Origin: Candidatus Nitrosotalea okcheonensis
GTDB taxonomy: Archaea > Thermoproteota > Nitrososphaeria > Nitrososphaerales > Nitrosopumilaceae
Reading direction: 5' to 3'
Assembly (NCBI RefSeq): GCF_900177045.1
Contig: NZ_LT841358.1
Location: forward strand, 575,073 to 639,072
DNA length: 64,000 nt
The notes beneath the pieces are model-generated. The model was not told the DNA's origin. It was given only the letters and a program-made list of their open reading frames with translations, and searched no databases. This document shows positions 30,001 to 39,277 of this stretch, one piece after another (the stretch's first letter is position 1; each line of letters starts with the position of its first letter). The translations under genes and the position numbers were made by a program.

Positions 30001-30337
30001 CCGAGTTCTTCCAGTTTTACCCCACAGTTAAGTGCAGTTTGGCCTCCAAAGCCAAGCATTAGACCATCAGGCCTCTCTGCTTCTATGATAGATTCTACAT
30101 ATTGTGGATTAACTGGAATAGAGTACACCCTGTCTGCAAATCTTGTATCAGTTTGTATTGTTGCAATATTTGGATTTACAAGAACACTCTTGATTCCCTC
30201 TTCCTGGATGGCTTTGAGGCACTGGCTACCGGAGTAGTCGAATTGACGGTCATTTTGTGACTTTCGCCTGCTTCTCCGATTTTGATTGCCCCACTTCCAA
30301 GAACCAGAATCTTCTTTAATGACTCATCTTTTGGCAT
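27072..30337 (-). pseudogene. carB: Carbamoyl-phosphate synthase large subunit, frame broken near its start
   Basis: From the ATG at 30337 the frame reads MPKDESLKKILVLGSGAIKI then GEAGE, after which FDYSGSQ is expected. Instead 20 bp (30243-30262) are inserted exactly between GAA and TTC, and this frame stops at 30176 after 53 codons. The rest of CarB (FDYSGSQCLKA onward, two ATP-grasp halves and a C-terminal allosteric domain, about 1,065 residues) is intact in another frame, whose first possible start is a GTG at 30128, beyond the first ~65 conserved residues. Removing the 20 bp restores one full-length frame. The 5' end overlaps carA by 14 bp. It may be a real mutation, a corrected transcript or a sequence error. 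Confidence 0.85.
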
Positions 30338-31496
30338 TGTCCTCCCCTATGAGTTTATTGAGCTCTTCAAAAATAAACATACAATCAAAAGGTCCAGGTG
30401 ATGCCTCCGGATGAAATTGTACAGCAATTATTTTCTTTTGCTTGTGTTTTATTCCCTCTACTGTTTTATCATCAGCATTTGTAAACCACAATTTAAAATC
30501 AGTATTTTCTAGCGAGTCAGGATTAATACAATATCCATGATTCTGACTTGTCACATAGACTTGGTTAGTGTCAAGATTGATGCAAGACTTGTTTTGCCCT
30601 CGATGACCATATTTTAGCTTGTACGTACTTGCACCACCTGCAAGCCCTAGGATTTGTGCCCCAAGACAAATTCCCAATGTCGGAATATTTTTTTCAATTA
30701 CTTGTTTTGCAATTGTCATTGTTTCAGCACATTTGATTGGATCACCAGGTCCATTTGAAAATATTATTCCCTTTGGATTGTATGACAAAATCTTTTCAAG
30801 TGAATAGTTCCAAGGAACTTTGATTACATTATAGCCAAGACTTCGGACATTTCGCAATATGGAGTTTTTTACACCAGTATCAATCACCACGATTGATTCA
30901 GATCCAGAGCCAAACGTTTGAGGTTCTTTTATAGATACAGCATTCATAAATTCCTCGTCATTATATTTTGTAGCAGACTCGAGTTTCTTTTTAATTTCTT
31001 GCACATCAATTGGAGTATCAGATACGGCAAGTGCAGCCATCATCACTCCACTTGTTCTAAGTTTCATGGTAAGATCCCTAGTATCAATTCCTGAAATTCC
31101 AGGGATTTTTTCACTATAAAGCCACTCATCCAGAGTCATTGCGACATTCCAATGACTTGCAGTGAGAGACAATTCGTGAACCACAAGACCTCTTGCCTGT
31201 ATTGCTTCAGACTCTGTGTTTTTTCGTATGCCATCAGGATCTTTTGCAGTAGGATCAGGAACACCATAGTTCCCAACAAGAGGATACGTAAGTGTTAGAA
31301 TCTGCCCACTGTACGACGGATCCGTGAGCGCCTCAACATATCCAGTCATTCCTGTATTAAATACTGCCTCGCCAAACGCCACAGTCGGATATCCAAAACC
31401 CATTCCTTCAAAAATGGTACCATCTTCTAAAATCAACATACCAAACTTGTTTGCATGTTTGGCTTTTTTTGTTGGAATCCTTGAAACCCTCTGCAT
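30324..31496 (-). CDS. carA: Carbamoyl-phosphate synthase small (glutaminase) subunit
   Basis: A 390-aa CarA. The N-terminal domain (LILEDGTIFEGMGFG, FNTGMTGYVEALTDPSYSGQ) is followed by a class I glutamine amidotransferase domain with the nucleophile in GICLGAQI and the His/Glu pair in VQFHPEASPGP. It supplies ammonia to CarB for arginine and pyrimidine synthesis. It overlaps the carB start by 14 bp. The ~20 residues before MLILEDG may be an extension if an internal Met is used. Confidence 0.95.
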   Translation of the reverse strand: MQRVSRIPTKKAKHANKFGMLILEDGTIFEGMGFGYPTVAFGEAVFNTGMTGYVEALTDPSYSGQILTLTYPLVGNYGVPDPTAKDPDGIRKNTESEAIQARGLVVHELSLTASHWNVAMTLDEWLYSEKIPGISGIDTRDLTMKLRTSGVMMAALAVSDTPIDVQEIKKKLESATKYNDEEFMNAVSIKEPQTFGSGSESIVVIDTGVKNSILRNVRSLGYNVIKVPWNYSLEKILSYNPKGIIFSNGPGDPIKCAETMTIAKQVIEKNIPTLGICLGAQILGLAGGASTYKLKYGHRGQNKSCINLDTNQVYVTSQNHGYCINPDSLENTDFKLWFTNADDKTVEGIKHKQKKIIAVQFHPEASPGPFDCMFIFEELNKLIGEDNAKR

Positions 31497-31591
31497 GTGG
31501 ATTTTAATAGAGATTTAAATTTTATGGCGATCTAAGATTTGAATTCCCACTAGAATATCAGGTTAATGGAAAATGTTTGGAAAAATAAGAT

Positions 31592-32776
31592 TCAGAGTGC
31601 TTTGAACTGCTCAGTCCATTTGTAATATGCACGTATCATTTCCATACTTACACTTGGCTTTCTTCTTGAAATTATTTCTTTAAAGTCTGCAGTTGTCAAT
31701 ACACGCGGTTGTGATTTTGGCTCACCCAACACCTCTTCTCCAAAGTGTGGAGAGTGGAACAAATCATTTACCACCATCAACTGGGCAGACTGACATATAT
31801 CTTTGACATCAGATGCGCTATATCCATCTGCCAATTTTGCAAGCTCAAGTGACTTTACTTTGTCATCTTTGTGTAACTGCGATGTATAGAGTTCAAAGAG
31901 ATTTTCTCTTGCCTCAAGAGATGGAAGTGAAACATATACTCTCTTGGTAAATCTCCTAAGAAACGGCCAGTCAAGACTCCATGGCTTGTTTGTTGCACCA
32001 ATGACATATAGCTTGAGATCTTTTCCCTTACCATTTATTCCATCCATTTCGGTTAAAAATTGGTTTTTGACACGAATCTCTCCACCAATCTCACTATTAC
32101 GATTACCAAGAAGTGAATCTACTTCGTCAATGAACAGTATTACTGGAAGTCCTTCTTTTTCTGCCAAACCTCTTGCCATCTGAAAAAGTTTTGAAACATT
32201 TTTCTCAGCTTCTCCTAGCCACTTGCTCATCATAGATGCCGCATCTACGTTGATAAAATAACCATCAATCTCGTTGGCAGTAGCTGCTGCGATGACAGTC
32301 TTTCCACATCCCGGTGGACCATAAAGTAAGATTCCTCTTGGCCATCCAAGTGGGAACAGATCAGGTCTTTTTGCAGGATATACAATTGATTCTCGTAAAG
32401 CATTCTTTGCGTCATCCAGACCAATAACTTCCTCCCAAGTCACATTTGGTTTTTCCTTCATGATAAGGGAGTCTAGTTCATTTTTAGTAAGAGATTGTTT
32501 TTGTTCTTCAGGAGTAGCCTTTGGATCCACTGCTGGTTCTAACTCTACATTATTCATCTGTAAAGCCTTGATACGATTCTGATACGCTGCAGTTCTCTCT
32601 TGATATACTCTATTTAGTTTGTTTTCAGGATAAAGTTGGATTAGTTTGACAAGGGATTCGATTGCTCTTTGATAATTTGCAATCGCCATTCCACGAGCAC
32701 CTTGGGAATCAAGTTTTATTGCTTCTGCGGCAAATTTGCTTGCACTATTTTCTAATTCTTGGGGGGCTAGACTCAT
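31592..32776 (-). CDS. cdvC: Vps4/CdvC-type AAA ATPase with MIT domain
   Basis: A 394-aa ATPase of the ESCRT/Cdv cell-division machinery. An N-terminal MIT three-helix domain (residues ~5-75) precedes the AAA module: Walker A GPPGCGKT (~152-159), Walker B ILFIDEVDS (~213) and the arginine-finger region WPFLRRFTKRVY. The C-terminal helix region ends with EMIRAYYKWTEQF, as in Vps4. It disassembles ESCRT-III polymers during cytokinesis. Two helical genes end 11 and ~600 bp upstream on the same strand, forming a probable operon. Confidence 0.95.
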   Translation of the reverse strand: MSLAPQELENSASKFAAEAIKLDSQGARGMAIANYQRAIESLVKLIQLYPENKLNRVYQERTAAYQNRIKALQMNNVELEPAVDPKATPEEQKQSLTKNELDSLIMKEKPNVTWEEVIGLDDAKNALRESIVYPAKRPDLFPLGWPRGILLYGPPGCGKTVIAAATANEIDGYFINVDAASMMSKWLGEAEKNVSKLFQMARGLAEKEGLPVILFIDEVDSLLGNRNSEIGGEIRVKNQFLTEMDGINGKGKDLKLYVIGATNKPWSLDWPFLRRFTKRVYVSLPSLEARENLFELYTSQLHKDDKVKSLELAKLADGYSASDVKDICQSAQLMVVNDLFHSPHFGEEVLGEPKSQPRVLTTADFKEIISRRKPSVSMEMIRAYYKWTEQFKAL

Positions 32777-32787
32777 AACAACATCAA

Positions 32788-33366
32788 CTATATCTCGACT
32801 GCAGTTCTTTCAAGGTAATCACCGGTGTTAATTCGTCTAGAAGAATTTGTTAAATTAATTGCACCAACGTTTTGTTTTGGAATTTGAGCCTCAACATAGG
32901 CCATTTTTACAGGTTCTACTTGTGGAACAAGTGTGTCTAAAAGTGATTGAATTTTAAAATCATCAATCTTGGTTTGAGATTCCCTTTTGAATACAAGACT
33001 TTGAGTCACATCAGCATGCAGTGTCTGAATCTGACACAGTGCAAACTCTGCAGACATGACTAAATCTTCAAGATTATCTTTCATTCCATTAACAGAATTT
33101 GCAGCATGTAGTACAATTCCAACAAATTCCTGCAAAAAGGACTTGATCTCCTTCTTGTCTTGATATTTCGTGAGTAAATATTCAGCAGCATGTATGACTT
33201 GTCTTATGTCTTTTAGTTCCTCAACAGAAAGAGTCTCAATAAATGCATCATTTTCATCCTTGTCTTTTTGAGATATCTTTAGTTCTACCTTAGAAGAGAG
33301 TATCCTTATTTTGTCCATATATCCAGACAAATCTGATTGACCATCACTCTTTGTGAAGTTAAGCAT
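32788..33366 (-). CDS. Helical protein in the Cdv cluster, possible ESCRT-III-related partner
   Basis: A 192-aa mostly helical protein (about residues 15-145), then a Pro-containing linker VPQVEPVKMAYVEAQIPKQN and a short C-terminal tail. The linker could be a MIT-interacting motif that binds CdvC, but this is inference. I see no decisive ESCRT-III signature. Position between the ESCRT-III-like gene and cdvC, with gaps of 9 and 11 bp, argues for a role in division or membrane remodelling. Confidence 0.65.
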   Translation of the reverse strand: MLNFTKSDGQSDLSGYMDKIRILSSKVELKISQKDKDENDAFIETLSVEELKDIRQVIHAAEYLLTKYQDKKEIKSFLQEFVGIVLHAANSVNGMKDNLEDLVMSAEFALCQIQTLHADVTQSLVFKRESQTKIDDFKIQSLLDTLVPQVEPVKMAYVEAQIPKQNVGAINLTNSSRRINTGDYLERTAVEI

Positions 33367-33375
33367 GCCACGACC

Positions 33376-33939
33376 TTACCAGAAATCTAGATTAGGGAAC
33401 TGCTTGCATATTTTAGAGTCGGCGATTAATTTAGCTTCATCCAAGAGCTTGCCAGAGACTTCATTTGCTTTAGCAAAGTCTAGAGTTGCGCTTCCCAAGT
33501 GTGCTGCGTCAATAATTATACCGCCTAATAAAAGAGACAGCTCACCTAGCTGAAAATCCATTGCTGGCATTAGCGCGAGTAGTTTAGATCGTATTGTCCT
33601 GACAACTGATATCGTAGGAGACAAGACAGTAGGCACATTGCCAAGGCCAACTATACAGTCAAGGCTTCGTCTTATCTGCCTCAGAGATTCAATCGTGTAT
33701 GAGAGTTCTCGCTCATATCTGACTTGTTTTTCAAGCGTAGTAAGTGACATACGGTCGTTGTCTAGTAGATTATACATGTCAAGATTATTTTGATTTACAT
33801 CATGACGATGCTGTACAAGAATATCAAGTAAGCCATCTACAATCTCTGTTGCATAATCAATTCTTGGCTTTATGGTGCTTGCACGCACAAGCTGGCTTTT
33901 ATTTTCATGTTCAATAACCCATTTTGATTCATTTATCAT
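33376..33939 (-). CDS. ESCRT-III-like (CdvB family) protein
   Basis: A 187-aa helical protein. A long N-terminal hairpin with basic face, IRRSLDCIVGLGNVPTVLSPTISVVRTIRSKL, and the C-terminal helix ANEVSGKLLDEAKLIADSKI ending KQFPNL match the Snf7/CdvB pattern of thaumarchaeal ESCRT-III paralogues. It would polymerise on the membrane. It lacks a visible winged-helix tail for CdvA binding, so it is more likely a paralogue than the main CdvB. It is the first gene of the cdvC unit and its TATA box (gtataagt, 33963-33970) implies an almost leaderless mRNA. Confidence 0.75.
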   Translation of the reverse strand: MINESKWVIEHENKSQLVRASTIKPRIDYATEIVDGLLDILVQHRHDVNQNNLDMYNLLDNDRMSLTTLEKQVRYERELSYTIESLRQIRRSLDCIVGLGNVPTVLSPTISVVRTIRSKLLALMPAMDFQLGELSLLLGGIIIDAAHLGSATLDFAKANEVSGKLLDEAKLIADSKICKQFPNLDFW

Positions 33940-33990
33940 CCCAGTAGGAAGCCTGACTTTGTACTTATACGGTCCTTGTTACAACAAATA

Positions 33991-34008
33991 GTGTCACCAT
34001 GGTAACAC
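33991..34008. promoter_or_regulatory. 18-bp near-perfect inverted repeat, candidate operator
   Basis: gtgtcaccatggtaacac is a palindrome with a single mismatched pair. It lies between the divergent starts of the ESCRT-III-like gene (33939) and the TrmB-like regulator (34085), about 20 bp beyond the TATA box of the former. Autoregulated divergent regulators commonly place operators like this. Binding by the neighbouring regulator is inference. Confidence 0.55.
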
Positions 34009-34084
34009 ATGCGATAGATACAGCTTAGTATTTTTTCGAATCTTTGTTCAATGAATTTAGCTATTTAGCTTACCTTTCAATTTG

Positions 34085-35272
34085 ATGAACCTACACATGG
34101 TCAAAGGTCAAGATCTAGCTGTAAGCCTTGAGGAATTCGGGCTGAGTAAATATGAAGCCCAAGCCTATGTCACCTTAATCACAAAGGGTACAATTTCTGC
34201 CGGGGAGCTTGCATACTATTCCAACCTACCAAGAACCAAAGTCTATCCAACCCTGTTAAAACTTGAACGAAAAAAGATTGCAATCATATCAAAAAGTAAA
34301 CCAATCATGTGTACTGCAATTGCACCAGAAGACGCTTTTGATGAAATTATCCAGGAGCAAATTAATCGTGTAAATGCCATGAACAGTCTCATTACAAAGT
34401 TAAAGCAACTAAGCGAAGATAGTAAAAAAGCAAGAGGTTCGGAAGAGCAGCGATATTTCCATCTGGCTGCAAACTATGTATTCAAACAGCTGCAAACAAT
34501 GATAGAAGGCTCCAAGACATCTATACATATTGTGATTGATTCATGGGGGCTGAATCTGTTGTCACAATGTAAAGAAGTTCTTCTGCATGCATTGCGAAAA
34601 GATATTGACATCAAGATGGTTATTCCCACAAGCCTTGTATGTTCTGAGACATTCTATGGCCTACCAGCTGGAATCAAGATAAAGACATCAGATAGCACAC
34701 AGAATGTTTTCACTTTTGATGATTCTGAAATTCTCATGATAAATAGCAACAATGGCAAAGGCGCAATATTCCACTCAAACGATGTATTGGGAACCAACCA
34801 AATCAAGTCATTTGATCAAATATGGAAAAATGGAATTAAGATAAGCAACTTGGGAGATATGACAAAGAGCGATGCTCAAGAGATACTAAGAGCAATTCAA
34901 TTAGTAACCCAGAATGGATTAGGTTATGTTTTGAATTCCATGATAAACTCAAAAAATAAGGCATTAGACATTTTGAATTTTTTAAATAAAAATGGAATTG
35001 ATCTTGAATCAAAGACATTTGATGAAATAACATCCCTTGTAAATTCCACACTTGACATAACATGTTCTGGTCGTCTACGCTACGAATCTAACGCGAATCA
35101 TTTTGTAATAGAATCCAAGATGAACAGTGGCCATTCTATTCCATGGGCATTACTGCTTGAGGGATATTTGAATAAAAAGGGGGTCAAGACCAAGATGATT
35201 TACAATGATCACGTACACAATGGCGAGCGAATTCACATCAAGGTTGATTCCAAAATCAGTATGAGTCCATAG
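34085..35272 (+). CDS. TrmB-family transcriptional regulator
   Basis: A 395-aa protein with an N-terminal winged helix typical of TrmB: LEEFGLSKYEAQAYVTLITKGTISAGELA (seen as FGLSKYEAQAYVTL and AGELAYYSNLPRTKVYPTLLKLE). A coiled linker (~residues 85-115) and an effector region resembling the phospholipase-D-like TrmB C-terminal domain (~120-250) follow, then an extra ~130 residues. TrmB proteins sense sugars in Thermococcales; thaumarchaea carry many of unknown ligand. Start could be the ATG at 34085 or 34097. It is divergent from the Cdv cluster. Confidence 0.85.
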   Translation: MNLHMVKGQDLAVSLEEFGLSKYEAQAYVTLITKGTISAGELAYYSNLPRTKVYPTLLKLERKKIAIISKSKPIMCTAIAPEDAFDEIIQEQINRVNAMNSLITKLKQLSEDSKKARGSEEQRYFHLAANYVFKQLQTMIEGSKTSIHIVIDSWGLNLLSQCKEVLLHALRKDIDIKMVIPTSLVCSETFYGLPAGIKIKTSDSTQNVFTFDDSEILMINSNNGKGAIFHSNDVLGTNQIKSFDQIWKNGIKISNLGDMTKSDAQEILRAIQLVTQNGLGYVLNSMINSKNKALDILNFLNKNGIDLESKTFDEITSLVNSTLDITCSGRLRYESNANHFVIESKMNSGHSIPWALLLEGYLNKKGVKTKMIYNDHVHNGERIHIKVDSKISMSP

Positions 35273-35342
35273 ACAATAGAAAGCAAATATTCGCTTCATG
35301 GGACACATACCCACATAGCATGCCCATGTAAATTATGAAAAC

Positions 35343-35885
35343 ATGACTAGCACAGCAATCAAAGCGTTAACCACTACAAACCCTGTTTGCTCTAATTGCC
35401 ACAGTGTTAGTGTCAGCACACCAGCATACGCAATTAATGGACATGGTGTATCATATAGTCCTGAATTCAGAGTGGGAAGCCTTGTGCAATATTCAAACGG
35501 TCTTCAGATCAACTGAAAATCAATAGACGTCTCAAAATATTCGCAAACAATTTCAACTCAGAATTTGTACATAAATGACACTTCAGACATTAGTTTGAAG
35601 ATCTATCATCATGATGGTTCACAAAATATCCAACATGTGATAGTATTCATGAACCTAAACGGTGACAATCCACAATCATACCAGAGCAACACAGGGACAG
35701 AATTTGATAAAACAAATGGTGTATCTGTAGTAGATCCAAATAACGTATTCAAGAGCATAACCGCCAAAGTCACCTATGATAAAAATTTCATGCACCTTAG
35801 CTACAAGATAGTTGCGAAGAATCCAATGAATACAACTGATCTGATAGTAAGAGCATGGAACAAAACTTATCATCATCACAGGTGA
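35343..35885 (+). pseudogene. Decayed secreted thaumarchaeal protein gene
   Basis: One frame runs from the ATG at 35343 to 35885, apart from an in-frame TGA at 35514 after VQYSNGLQIN. The second part (35517-35885) reads KSIDVSKYSQTISTQNLYIN and continues as a beta-rich extracellular-type protein. The expected signal peptide is split: LFALIATVLVS is encoded one base off between about 35390 and 35420, before PAYAINGHGVSYSP returns in frame. So the gene has at least two frameshifts and one stop. The family looks like a secreted protein common in thaumarchaea, function unknown. It lies between the TrmB-like gene and ileS. Confidence 0.75.
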
Positions 35886-36034
35886 TAATACTCAATGCAA
35901 TCAAAATTGGATACATGCCTGTAACATTTTCCAGCATGGCTCAATAGACAGTCATATACAGATAAATCATTTTTATTTTTATATTTTTTAACAATTGTAC
36001 CTTTATAATATGATGCAGTCCACTCCACCCTAGA

Positions 36035-39000
36035 ATGTCATTATCAACGGATTTTAACCCAAAAAAAATAGAGGCAGATGTAAAGAGTGCTCTAGCAGAA
36101 CTTGATCTAGAGAAATTAATTTTTGAGTCAAAAAACAAGACTAGGAAAATCGCATTCATAGAGGGACCGCCAACCATGAATGGAATTCCACACGCGGGAC
36201 ATCTTCGAGGAAGAATAATGAAGGATCTATGGTATAGGTACATGACGTTACGAGGTTACAAAGTAATCTTCAATGCAGGATGGGATACCCAAGGACTTCC
36301 CGTTGAATTGCAAGCAGAAAAAGAATTAGGAATTTCAGGAGGCAAATCTCATGCCATTGAATCCGTAGGAATTGAAAAAATAGTTGCAGAGTGTAAAAAA
36401 ATTGTTTACAGATTTAATGAAAAATGGGTTGCACTTGACAAGCTTCTAGGCATGTCATTTAACCAACAAAAGGCATACTGGACATACAAAGATGAATACA
36501 TAGAGCGAGAGTGGAAGTATCTCAAAAAGGCCCAAGAGATCGGAGTCTTATCAGAGTCATACAAGGTGGTTGCATACTGTCCCAGCTGTCAGACATCACT
36601 GAGTCATGCTGAAGTCAACCAAGGATATGATACAGTAGTAGATCCATCTCTTTACTACAAAGTCAAATTACATCACGAAGATCTTTATCTGATTGTTTGG
36701 ACCACGATGCCATTCACCTTGGTTACAGATACCATGGTAGGACTAAACCCAGATGAAAATTATGTCCATACAAAAGTAGGAAATGAGACATGGCTGGTTG
36801 GTGAAAAAAGATTAGAGGAGTTCATGAAAGAAGTAAAAATTGATGATTATACAGTTACCAAGACTGTGAAAGGCTCTACCCTAGAGGGAAAAAAATACAT
36901 CCACCCGCTATTAGATCAGATTCCAGGTCTGGAAGAATTTTCAAGATCTTCCAATTTCCACATTGCAGTTGCAGAAAATTTTGTAGATATTCAAACAGGA
37001 AGCGGTCTTGTTCACCTCTCCCCTGCCAACGGAGAAGACGATTTCGAGATTGCGTCAAAGAGAGCAATGCCAATTTTCAATCCAATAAACGATGAAGCAA
37101 AATTTACAGAAAAAGCAGGAGTATATTCAGGATTATTTGTAAGAGATGCTGATGAAAAAATAGTTAATTCGTTAAAGGAAAAAGGCGCACTTGTGAAAAT
37201 TGGCAAAATAAAACACCAATATCCATTATGCTGGAGATCACAGCACAAGTTGCTCTGGCTTGCAAGAAGAGGTTTTTTCTATTTTCTTGACAGACTAGGA
37301 GACAAGGCAGTACAAGCCGCAGAAAATGTAGAATATTTCTTCGAGCCTCCAAGAAATAGATTTTTGGAAATAATAAAAGACAAACATCCATGGTGTATTT
37401 CAAGGGAGCGGATCTGGGGATGTCCACTACCCACATGGAATTGCAAAAACTGTAAACATTCCAAATGGTTTTTCTCAAGAGAGGAGATAGTAAAATCAGC
37501 ATCGGATCTTCCAGATGGGCCAAATTTTGAGTTGCATAGACCATGGATAGACAACGTATCCATAAAATGTGAAAAGTGTGGAAGTATGATGGAAAGAGAA
37601 CAATTTGTTTTGGATACATGGCACAACAGTGGTGCTGCACCTTATGCATCACTTTCTGATGAAGACTATAAAGACAACATTCCGGCACTTTTCCTGACCG
37701 AGGGAATAGACCAGACACGAGGATGGGCATATACATTATTAATAGAAAACGTAATTTTCAACAACGCGCCCATTGCGCCATTCAAATCATTTTTGTTCCA
37801 AGGTCATGTACTTGACAAAAATGGCAACAAGATGAGTAAGAGTAAAGGGAATGTGATGGATGCAATTGAATTGCTTGAAGAACATTCTGTTGATCTGGTG
37901 AGATTATACTTTATGTGGAAATCAAGTCCAATTGAGCCAATTAATTTTAGCACTGATGAGCTTGTATCAAGACCATACCAGATACTAAGTACTCTATATC
38001 ATCTTCATTTGTATTTTAAACAAAATAGTGAGTATGATAAATATGATAAAAAACACAATTTACGATGGGCAGAAGGCAAGAGCCTCTTAAAGGAACCAGA
38101 AATTTGGATTTTATCAAAACTGCAGAAATTAATTTCTTCAGTAATAGAATCACAGGATAAATGCAGGTTCCACGAAGCAGCAAGAGCGATAGACGACTAT
38201 CTGATAAATTCAGTAAGTCAGGTATACATTCCAATCACACGCGAAGAATTGTGGGCAGAAGATGATTCTCAGAAGGAACGAAGATTTGCAATTTACGCCA
38301 CACTTTCAGAAATACTGATTACACTTGACATACTTTTACATCCAATTTGTCCGTTTATAACGCAATATCTTTATGACTCCATGTTTGCAAATAAAAAAAA
38401 CATACTTTTGGAAGATCATCCATCATCACAGATTTCTCTTACAAATGATAAAGTTGAGGAAGCATTTGACTTGATGAAGGAATCAGTCTCTGTTTCTTCT
38501 GCTGCAAGAATGAAAGGCAAGCTCAAGAGAAGGTGGCCCCTTGACAAGGCAATAATTTGTGTAGAGCCAGGTCAGAAGGAAAAATTAGAATCGCTCTCTG
38601 AGCTACTGCGTTCTCAACTTAATGTAGAAAAATATGAGATAATTGAATTACAAAAATCAGACGGACTTGAATTTGTGTCAAATCTGCTACAAAAAGAAAT
38701 GCCAATCGTTCCAAAGATAGAACTTGAAAGAAAAAAAATTGGACCAAAGGCAAAACAGAATATGGGAAGATTATTAGATAAATTTGCACAGACAGACTCG
38801 AGTGTAATCGTAAATGATCTTTTGAAAAATGGTGCACACATATTTGATCTAGAAGATACTAAAATTGAATTATTAAAAGAAGATTTCATAATAGGGTACT
38901 CCGAAAAAGAAGGGTTTGCAATGTCAAGCCATGATTACCTAATTGTATTTATCAGTACAACTAGAAATCGTGAGATGTTGGCAAGAGGCATGATAAGAGA

Positions 39001-39232
39001 CATTGCAAGAAGATTACAAGTATTAAGAAAAGAGAGAGGGTACACTCCAACTGATATACTGGAGTCAGCATATATTGTAGGTCTTGATGATGAATCTCTT
39101 GAGATGACAAAAGAAAAGCAATCAGATCTTTCATATCTAGTGCGAGTTAAAAAAATAATATTTGAAGACAAGGCAAAAAACTACAAAGATGAAGATTTAG
39201 ATGGTCAAAAAATTCGAATCTCAATCGAGTAG
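36035..39232 (+). CDS. ileS: Isoleucyl-tRNA synthetase
   Basis: A 1065-aa class I synthetase of the archaeal/eukaryotic IleRS type. The HIGH motif appears as PHAGH (residues ~48-52) and KMSKS as GNKMSKSKGN (~598). The CP1 editing domain (~180-380, with TTMPFTLVTDT and GSGLVHLSPANGEDDF), zinc-binding cysteines (CPSC; CKNCKH with CEKCGSM) and the anticodon-binding domain follow. The length matches the family. A TATA box (ttataata) sits ~23 bp upstream of the ATG. Confidence 0.97.
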   Translation: MSLSTDFNPKKIEADVKSALAELDLEKLIFESKNKTRKIAFIEGPPTMNGIPHAGHLRGRIMKDLWYRYMTLRGYKVIFNAGWDTQGLPVELQAEKELGISGGKSHAIESVGIEKIVAECKKIVYRFNEKWVALDKLLGMSFNQQKAYWTYKDEYIEREWKYLKKAQEIGVLSESYKVVAYCPSCQTSLSHAEVNQGYDTVVDPSLYYKVKLHHEDLYLIVWTTMPFTLVTDTMVGLNPDENYVHTKVGNETWLVGEKRLEEFMKEVKIDDYTVTKTVKGSTLEGKKYIHPLLDQIPGLEEFSRSSNFHIAVAENFVDIQTGSGLVHLSPANGEDDFEIASKRAMPIFNPINDEAKFTEKAGVYSGLFVRDADEKIVNSLKEKGALVKIGKIKHQYPLCWRSQHKLLWLARRGFFYFLDRLGDKAVQAAENVEYFFEPPRNRFLEIIKDKHPWCISRERIWGCPLPTWNCKNCKHSKWFFSREEIVKSASDLPDGPNFELHRPWIDNVSIKCEKCGSMMEREQFVLDTWHNSGAAPYASLSDEDYKDNIPALFLTEGIDQTRGWAYTLLIENVIFNNAPIAPFKSFLFQGHVLDKNGNKMSKSKGNVMDAIELLEEHSVDLVRLYFMWKSSPIEPINFSTDELVSRPYQILSTLYHLHLYFKQNSEYDKYDKKHNLRWAEGKSLLKEPEIWILSKLQKLISSVIESQDKCRFHEAARAIDDYLINSVSQVYIPITREELWAEDDSQKERRFAIYATLSEILITLDILLHPICPFITQYLYDSMFANKKNILLEDHPSSQISLTNDKVEEAFDLMKESVSVSSAARMKGKLKRRWPLDKAIICVEPGQKEKLESLSELLRSQLNVEKYEIIELQKSDGLEFVSNLLQKEMPIVPKIELERKKIGPKAKQNMGRLLDKFAQTDSSVIVNDLLKNGAHIFDLEDTKIELLKEDFIIGYSEKEGFAMSSHDYLIVFISTTRNREMLARGMIRDIARRLQVLRKERGYTPTDILESAYIVGLDDESLEMTKEKQSDLSYLVRVKKIIFEDKAKNYKDEDLDGQKIRISIE

Positions 39233-39277
39233 TGCTTCATCCATTGCATTAAATAATAAAAAAATATACCATACTCC

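Noticed and set aside
30243-30262. Archaeal bulge-helix-bulge intron in carB
   Set aside because: I tried the three possible placements of the 20-bp segment; none gives the 4-bp central helix with two 3-nt bulges needed by the splicing endonuclease.
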